From Acidimicrobiaceae bacterium UBA2093 (lineage in GTDB: Bacteria; Actinomycetota; Acidimicrobiia; Acidimicrobiales; Ilumatobacteraceae): DNA of 36,581 bases. The stretch is taken from NCBI GenBank assembly GCA_002331255.1, contig DCZD01000012.1, positions 79,786 to 116,366 on the forward strand. The letters are read 5' to 3'. A program made the translations under genes and the position numbers. Under the pieces are notes generated by a model that saw nothing but the letters and a program-made list of their open reading frames with translations, searched no databases and was not told where the DNA came from. Of the stretch, positions 30,998 to 36,581 are shown one piece after another. Numbering within the stretch: the first letter of the stretch is position 1; each line of letters begins with the position of its first letter.

Positions 30998-32271
30998 GTT
31001 CGTTCGTGTTGCGGGGTGGGACAATCGTCAACCCTGACGGAAATTTCAACGCAGATGTCGTGGTGCGAAATGGAGTCATTGAGTTGGTTGGTGACACAAA
31101 GGGCGACCTGCCCGTCATCGATGCCACCGGATGTTTCGTCTCGTCGGGATTTGTAGATCTTCACACCCACCTTCGCGAGCCAGGCAAAGAAGAAGCTGAA
31201 ACCATCGAGACGGGTAGCCGCGCAGCGGCTCGAGGTGGATACACGGCAGTGGTGGCGATGCCAAACACCGATCCTGCACAAGATGCTGTACATGTCGTGG
31301 AGTTCGTTCGCGCCCGAGGGGAACAAGTTGGCCTGTGCGAGGTGTTGCCGTCGGGATGCATCACAATCGGTCGACTCGGGCAGCAACTGGTCCCTTTTGG
31401 TGCGTTGGCGAAGGCCGGAGTTCACCTCTTCACAGACGATGGCACCGGTGTGCAAGACCCCCTTCTCATGCGACGTGCGCTTGAATATGCGGGTCAGCTC
31501 GGGGTGGTCTTGGCACAACATTGTGAAGTGGCCCGACTCACGGAGGGTGCAGTCATGCATGAAGGTGCATGCTGTTCGACCTTGGGTCTACCTGGTTGGC
31601 CGGCCCTCGCCGAAGAGTTGATGTTGCATCGCGACATCGAACTGGTTCGGCTCACCGGATCTCCCATGCATTTTCTGCACCTTTCCACAGCACGAAGTGT
31701 TGAGATGGTGCGTCAGGCAAAACTTGAAGGGCTTCCGATCACGGCTGAGGTCACGCCACATCACTTGTCGCTGGTCGATGAATTGCTCACGTCCTTCGAC
31801 ACCGTATTCAAGGTCAATCCTCCGCTTCGGACACGGGCAGATATTGAGGCGCTGAAGGGCGGCGTGTTGGACGGCACCATCGACGCAATCGCGACCGACC
31901 ATGCGCCGCACAGTGACCATTCAAAGGACCAGGCGCTTGACGCCGCGCCCCCCGGCATGCTCGGTCTCGAAACGTCACTCGGTGTGGTCAATACGTCAAT
32001 GAGTCTTTCGCCACGTCGTATCGCGGAAGTCTTGAGTTGGAATCCAGCCCGTATCGCGAACGTGTCCGATCGTCACGGGAGACCTATCGCAGTTGGTGAG
32101 CCTGCGAACCTCGCCGTCTGGGACTGCGCGAGTGAATGGGTCGTGTCGCGTGATCACCTCGTGAGCAAGAGTCGCAACACCCCGTATGACGGCATGACAC
32201 TGCGCGGACGCGTGCGCCACACCGTGTTTCGTGGGGAGTTGGTCGTTAAAGATGGAGAGGCACTCAAGTGA
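30994..32271 (+). CDS. pyrC: dihydroorotase (class I)
   Basis: Cyclises carbamoyl aspartate to dihydroorotate. The 425-residue amidohydrolase has the metal-binding FVDLHTHLREPG (about 49-60), TGSRAAARGGYTAVVAMPNT (about 69-88), DDGTGV, further histidines in LAQHCEV and MHFLHLST, and ATDHAPHS (about 302-309) with the catalytic aspartate. A C-terminal small domain (GEPANLAVWD) completes the class I layout. The length and the intact metal ligands argue for an active enzyme rather than a PyrX-type pseudo-dihydroorotase. The ATG overlaps the pyrB stop (ATGA); the stop overlaps the carA GTG. Confidence 0.96.
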   Translation: MSSFVLRGGTIVNPDGNFNADVVVRNGVIELVGDTKGDLPVIDATGCFVSSGFVDLHTHLREPGKEEAETIETGSRAAARGGYTAVVAMPNTDPAQDAVHVVEFVRARGEQVGLCEVLPSGCITIGRLGQQLVPFGALAKAGVHLFTDDGTGVQDPLLMRRALEYAGQLGVVLAQHCEVARLTEGAVMHEGACCSTLGLPGWPALAEELMLHRDIELVRLTGSPMHFLHLSTARSVEMVRQAKLEGLPITAEVTPHHLSLVDELLTSFDTVFKVNPPLRTRADIEALKGGVLDGTIDAIATDHAPHSDHSKDQALDAAPPGMLGLETSLGVVNTSMSLSPRRIAEVLSWNPARIANVSDRHGRPIAVGEPANLAVWDCASEWVVSRDHLVSKSRNTPYDGMTLRGRVRHTVFRGELVVKDGEALK

Positions 32272-33365
32272 TCAAACAAAGACAGGGCATCGAGCGGGCT
32301 GCATTGGTGCTCGAAGATGGGTCGATCTTCGAAGGGGAAGCACTCGGACACCGTCCTGCTTCGGGCGTCGCCGCGGGAGAAGTCGTGTTCAACACTGCGC
32401 TGACCGGGTATCAAGAAGTCATCACCGATCCGTCATATGCGGGGCAGATCATCACATTCACCACCACGCACATCGGCAATTACGGAACGACGATGGTCGA
32501 CAATGAATCGGAAGCTCCACATGCTCGCGGTGTCATCGTTCGTGACATGGCACGGCGTCGTAGTAACTGGCGTAGCGAGTCGGACCTTGACGACATGCTC
32601 GTGGCGGCAAGGCTTCCAGGTATCGGCGGAATCGACACGCGGCGTCTGACTCGTCTGTTACGCGATGCAGGCTCGTTGAAGGGCGCATTCGGAACAGCAG
32701 ATGAAGCGTCGCTCCTTGGGGCCGCTCGAGCCGAGACCGGTACAGGTGGCGTGGATCTAGTTTCCACCGTCACCACACCGAAGCCGTACATGTTCGGCGA
32801 CGGAAAATTTGCCGTTGTTGCCTATGACTTCGGTATCAAGACGACGATCCTTAGGTGCCTCGCGGAGATTGCAACGGTGACGGTTGTTCCCGCGGGAATG
32901 GGCGCAGATGAAGTCATCGCAATGAAACCTCACGGTGTGTTCTTGTCGAATGGTCCGGGAGATCCTGAGATGGTGACTGGTGCAACCGATGCAATTCGGG
33001 CCATCGTCGAGGCTGGAGTACCGACATTCGGAATCTGTCTTGGACATCAGTTGTTGTCCCGTGCATTCGGTGGCCATACCTTCAAGTTGCCCTTCGGGCA
33101 TCACGGAGGCAACCACCCAGTGCGAGAGGTCTCAACTGGGAAAGTAGAGATCACCAGCCAGAACCACAATTTCTGTGTCGACACAGACTCCCTTGCGGCG
33201 GTTGCCGAGATCACACATGTGAATTTGAACGACAAGACGAACGAAGGGATGCGATTGAAAAAGCATCGAGCATTCAGCGTGCAATATCACCCCGAGGCTG
33301 GCCCTGGTCCTCATGACAGCCGGTATCTCTTCACAAGATTCGCAGAACTAATGGAGAGCCGCTGA
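32268..33365 (+). CDS. carA: carbamoyl-phosphate synthase small (glutaminase) subunit
   Basis: Hydrolyses glutamine and passes ammonia to CarB. The 365-residue protein has the CarA-specific N-domain (LVLEDGSIFEGEALG, then GEVVFNTALTGYQEVITDPSYAGQIITFT, 37-65) and a class I amidotransferase domain with FLSNGPGDP (225-233), nucleophile Cys257 in FGICLGHQLL, and His341/Glu343 in YHPEAGPGPHD. GTG 32268 forms a GTGA overlap with the pyrC stop, and its TGA overlaps the carB ATG by one base. Its place within the pyr operon implies pyrimidine control of carbamoyl phosphate, which arginine synthesis also needs. Confidence 0.97.
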   Translation: MIKQRQGIERAALVLEDGSIFEGEALGHRPASGVAAGEVVFNTALTGYQEVITDPSYAGQIITFTTTHIGNYGTTMVDNESEAPHARGVIVRDMARRRSNWRSESDLDDMLVAARLPGIGGIDTRRLTRLLRDAGSLKGAFGTADEASLLGAARAETGTGGVDLVSTVTTPKPYMFGDGKFAVVAYDFGIKTTILRCLAEIATVTVVPAGMGADEVIAMKPHGVFLSNGPGDPEMVTGATDAIRAIVEAGVPTFGICLGHQLLSRAFGGHTFKLPFGHHGGNHPVREVSTGKVEITSQNHNFCVDTDSLAAVAEITHVNLNDKTNEGMRLKKHRAFSVQYHPEAGPGPHDSRYLFTRFAELMESR

Positions 33366-36300
33366 TGCCTCGTCGTACAGATCTTGAATCCATTCTCATC
33401 ATCGGCTCAGGCCCGATCGTTATCGGCCAGGCATGTGAGTTCGACTATTCAGGCACGCAAGCATGTCGTGTTCTGAAGAGCGAGGGGTACCGAGTCATCC
33501 TCGCGAACTCGAATCCGGCCACAATCATGACCGACCCTGACTTCGCCCATCGCACGTACATTGAGCCACTAACGCCCGAGGTGTTGGCCAAGATCATTGA
33601 ACGCGAGAAGCCCGATGCGATTCTTCCCACGCTTGGTGGACAAACGGGGCTGAACCTGGCGATGTCGCTCTTCGAGCGCGGTCTTGCGGGTGTTCCTGGT
33701 ACGCCTGAGTTAATTGGCGCAAATGCAGAGGCGATTGCCACCGCAGAGGATCGCGACAAGTTCAAGAAGGCGATGATCGAGATCGGCTTGTCAGTGCCCC
33801 GAAGCGGTATCGCACACTCAATGGAAGAAGCACTTGAGGTTGTCGAGGACATCGGCCTTCCGGTCATTATTCGTCCTGCGTACATCCTCGGTGGACGTGG
33901 CACTGGAATTGCGACAACGCGAGAGGAGTTTCTCAAAGTCGCTAGCAATGGTCTCGATGCAAGTCCCATTCGAGAGATTCTCATCGAGACATCGATCGTC
34001 GGTTGGAAGGAATATGAACTCGAGGTGATGCGGGACCGCGCAGACAACTGCGTCATCATCTGCAGCATCGAGAACTTCGATCCCATGGGTGTCCATACCG
34101 GTGACTCCATCACCGTGGCGCCGGCACAGACTCTTTCTGACCACGAATATCAGCGAATGCGAGATGCGGCCTTCGCGTGTATTCGTCGGGTGGGTGTCGA
34201 GACCGGAGGGTCGAACGTTCAGTTCGCGGTCAATCCATTGAATGGAGATCAGGTCGTCATTGAGATGAACCCACGCGTATCTCGATCGTCAGCACTTGCT
34301 TCCAAGGCGACCGGCTTTCCAATTGCAAAAATCGCAGCAAAACTCGCAATTGGGTACACACTTGATGAAATTCCTAATGACATCACGCGCATGACACCGG
34401 CAAGTTTCGAGCCCACCATCGACTATGTCGTCACGAAGATTCCACGATGGGCATTCGAAAAGTTGCCTGGAACATCCGGAATTCTCGGAACTCAGATGCA
34501 AAGTGTCGGCGAGGCAATGGCGATCGGCCGGACCTTCCCCGAGAGCCTGCAGAAAGGCTTGCGCAGCCTGGAACAAGGTCGCTGGGGGTTGAACTGCGAT
34601 CCGGCCGAGTCTCAGTACGCAACCTTGTCAGATGACGAATTGCTGCAGTGCACAACTGTGCCGACGCCCGAGCGCATATTCCAAGTGGGTGAAGCATTGC
34701 GACGTGGTCTCGGGATCGATCGTCTACATGCCATGACCGGTATCGATGTCTGGTTCCTCGATCAGATGCAGATGATCATCGACGAACGAGACGTCATCGA
34801 CGGTGCATCCATCGACGAGCTTGATCGTTCGCAATGGCGTCGGTTGAAGCGCTTGGGATTCTCAGATGCGCAGCTCGCATATGCCTTGGACACAGACGAG
34901 CTCATCGTGCGCACAGCGAGGGAATCTCACGGTGTCGTGCCGACGTTCAAGACGGTCGACACATGCAGTGCTGAGTTTGCCGCTGAAACGCCGTACCACT
35001 ATTCGACATACGAGGACGAGAATGAGGTGAAACCCTCCGACAAGGAGCGCGTCATCATCCTCGGATCCGGTCCGAACCGTATCGGCCAAGGAATCGAGTT
35101 CGACTACTGCTGCGTGCACGCGAGCTTCGCGCTACGCGATGCCGGATTCGAAACTGTGATGGTGAACTGCAACCCAGAGACAGTCTCTACGGATTACGAC
35201 ACGTCAGATCGCCTGTACTTTGAACCGCTCACTCGCGAGGACGTATTGAATGTCGTTGCTGCTGAGACTGTGGCCGCGGGTGGGAAGTCGCCACGAATCA
35301 TCGTTTCCCTCGGTGGTCAGACACCGCTCAAGTTGTCGGGGTTGCTTCCACGCGAATACATCGCAGGAACATCGCCAGACTCAATTGACTTAGCTGAAGA
35401 TCGCGAGAAGTGGAATGCGCTCTGCACTCAACTGTCGATACCGCAGCCACCCGGCGGGACGGCGCTCACATTTGGCGAGGCTGAACAGATCGCACGTCGT
35501 GTTGGATTCCCAGTATTGGTGCGTCCGAGTTACGTCCTTGGTGGCCGCGCCATGCAGATTGTCCACGACGTCGATCATCTCCGTCGGGCGATGGACGAAT
35601 TGGCTGGGTTCGGGTCCTTGGGTAAAGAAGGTGGGCTGTCCGCCGAGCGACCTGTGTTGATTGATCGTTTCTTGGAAGACGCCACCGAAGTTGATGTCGA
35701 CGCAATCAGAGATCACACGGGAGAAGTGCTCATCGGTGGCGTGATGGAACACGTCGAAGAGGCAGGAGTCCACTCAGGTGACAGCGCATGCGCGATACCT
35801 CCGCAAACTCTGCCAGCGTGGGTCGTTGAAGTCATTCAGTCATACGCGACAGCAATCGCCCATGCACTCGATGTTCGTGGCCTCATCAACGTACAGTTCG
35901 CCGTGCTCGGCACGACGGTGTATGTCATCGAAGCGAATCCGCGCGCGTCACGGACAGTGCCATTCGTTGCCAAGGCCACCGGAGTTCCACTCGTAAAGGT
36001 CGCCAGCCGAGTCATGCTCGGTTCGACCCTTGAGGAACTACGTCGCGAAGGCTTGTTGAATCCACCGGTCTCGTCGGGTCACGTGTCTGTGAAAGAGGCA
36101 GTGATGCCATTCAATCGATTCCCTGAAGTCGATACTGCACTTGGTCCCGAGATGCGCTCGACTGGTGAGGTGATGGGTATCGCCTCGACTTTCGGCCGGG
36201 CCTTTGTGAAGGCAGAGACGGCTGCCGGCACGATGCTTCCGACGTCCGGAACGGTGTTTCTATCCCTCGCCGACGGCGACAAGCCCGCCGGATTGGTTGT

Positions 36301-36581
36301 TGCGAGAAAACTTCGCAAGCTTGGTCTTAGCATCGCGGCAACGAGTGGAACGGCTGCATATCTCGAGAAATTCGGAGAGCCTGTCGACAAGATCATCGGA
36401 AAGCTTTCTGAGCAGGGGGTCGCAGACTTAGAGAACGCTGTTGACCTCATCGCTCGGGGGGAGATCAGTTTCGTTGTCAACACCCCGAAAGGCGGCGAAT
36501 CCCGAACTGATGGTGAAGCAATTCGGAAAGCGGCCAACACACACCGAGTCTCAGCAGTAACCACTGTTGAGGCTGCGCTCG
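33365..36581 (+). CDS. carB: carbamoyl-phosphate synthase large subunit, 3' end cut by window
   Basis: Makes carbamoyl phosphate from bicarbonate, ammonia and two ATP. The frame is open from ATG 33365 to the window end (1,072 codons). The start is MPRRTDLESILIIGSGPIVIGQACEFDYSG. Two homologous ATP-grasp halves follow: the first includes PTLGGQTGLNLA, IIRPAYILGGRGTGI and VIEMNPRVSRSSALASKATGFPIAK; the second opens at about residue 559 with RVIILGSGPNRIGQGIEFDYCCVHA and includes VLVRPSYVLGGRAMQIV and VIEANPRASRTVPFVAKATGVPLVK. The C-terminal MGS-like allosteric domain is present (SLADGDKPAGLVVARKLRKLGLSIAATSGTAAYLEKFG). Usual length is about 1,070-1,110 residues, so only the last few codons are missing. 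Confidence 0.97.
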   Translation, partial: MPRRTDLESILIIGSGPIVIGQACEFDYSGTQACRVLKSEGYRVILANSNPATIMTDPDFAHRTYIEPLTPEVLAKIIEREKPDAILPTLGGQTGLNLAMSLFERGLAGVPGTPELIGANAEAIATAEDRDKFKKAMIEIGLSVPRSGIAHSMEEALEVVEDIGLPVIIRPAYILGGRGTGIATTREEFLKVASNGLDASPIREILIETSIVGWKEYELEVMRDRADNCVIICSIENFDPMGVHTGDSITVAPAQTLSDHEYQRMRDAAFACIRRVGVETGGSNVQFAVNPLNGDQVVIEMNPRVSRSSALASKATGFPIAKIAAKLAIGYTLDEIPNDITRMTPASFEPTIDYVVTKIPRWAFEKLPGTSGILGTQMQSVGEAMAIGRTFPESLQKGLRSLEQGRWGLNCDPAESQYATLSDDELLQCTTVPTPERIFQVGEALRRGLGIDRLHAMTGIDVWFLDQMQMIIDERDVIDGASIDELDRSQWRRLKRLGFSDAQLAYALDTDELIVRTARESHGVVPTFKTVDTCSAEFAAETPYHYSTYEDENEVKPSDKERVIILGSGPNRIGQGIEFDYCCVHASFALRDAGFETVMVNCNPETVSTDYDTSDRLYFEPLTREDVLNVVAAETVAAGGKSPRIIVSLGGQTPLKLSGLLPREYIAGTSPDSIDLAEDREKWNALCTQLSIPQPPGGTALTFGEAEQIARRVGFPVLVRPSYVLGGRAMQIVHDVDHLRRAMDELAGFGSLGKEGGLSAERPVLIDRFLEDATEVDVDAIRDHTGEVLIGGVMEHVEEAGVHSGDSACAIPPQTLPAWVVEVIQSYATAIAHALDVRGLINVQFAVLGTTVYVIEANPRASRTVPFVAKATGVPLVKVASRVMLGSTLEELRREGLLNPPVSSGHVSVKEAVMPFNRFPEVDTALGPEMRSTGEVMGIASTFGRAFVKAETAAGTMLPTSGTVFLSLADGDKPAGLVVARKLRKLGLSIAATSGTAAYLEKFGEPVDKIIGKLSEQGVADLENAVDLIARGEISFVVNTPKGGESRTDGEAIRKAANTHRVSAVTTVEAAL

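Noticed and set aside
30907..31560. Open frame of 217 codons on the - strand opposite pyrC
   Set aside because: The pyrC metal-binding motifs lie in the sense frame, and the antisense product has no recognisable domain or ribosome-binding site.
1..36581. tRNA, rRNA, CRISPR, insertion sequence or prophage
   Set aside because: All gaps between genes except the pyr leader are under 100 bases and none holds a cloverleaf, direct repeat array, transposase or integrase. The coding regions are all ordinary housekeeping genes of similar composition.

Overview
The window is a gene-dense chromosomal segment of about 36.6 kb. All 33 protein genes recognised, plus one predicted leader peptide, lie on the + strand. 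Gaps are mostly under 50 bases, and many gene pairs overlap by 1 or 4 bases (TGATG, ATGA, GTGA). Gene content and order point to Actinomycetota: pdxST-yebC-ruvCAB, yajC-secDF-rel, hisS/aspS-rarA-alaS-ruvX-mltG-aroECKBQ-pepQ-efp-nusB-pyrRBC-carAB. Moderate GC, a threonine-rich linker in SecD, and queA-tgt kept between ruvB and yajC suggest a class such as Acidimicrobiia rather than mycobacteria or streptomycetes. That placement is an inference from style, not a search. I saw no mobile element, CRISPR array, rRNA, tRNA or sign of recent transfer.

Layout. 1-456: C-terminal part of a DUF3048 (YerB-like) protein. 502-3244: vitamin B6 synthesis (pdxS, pdxT), a YebC-family regulator and a one-cysteine peroxiredoxin. 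3324-5461: ruvCAB behind a perfect LexA box. 5480-7593: queuosine tRNA modification (queA, tgt). 7619-10654: Sec translocase accessory proteins (yajC, secD, secF). 10683-17452: bifunctional (p)ppGpp enzyme, HisRS, AspRS, RarA and a small membrane protein. 17464-21721: AlaRS, RuvX and MltG. 21726-25840: five shikimate-pathway genes (aroE, aroC, aroK, aroB, aroQ). 25847-27914: an M24 peptidase, EF-P and NusB. 27877-29331: a DUF2079 membrane protein. 29345-36581: pyrimidine operon leader, then pyrR, pyrB, pyrC, carA and carB, with carB cut by the window end.

Regulation is the most interesting aspect. The 170-base leader before pyrR has a good promoter and a consensus PyrR-binding hairpin whose 3' arm holds the Shine-Dalgarno of a 26-codon leader ORF. 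A strong intrinsic terminator lies inside that ORF, and the ORF's stop codon overlaps the pyrR start. This reads as a composite switch in which UMP-PyrR would block leader translation, letting the terminator fold and uncoupling pyrR translation. Separately, eight genes start 6-8 bases after a TANNNT hexamer, four of them the identical TAGCCT. This looks like widespread leaderless transcription, and in three cases the -10 element uses the stop codon of the previous gene. The ruvC promoter belongs to this set and has its LexA operator lying across the start codon.
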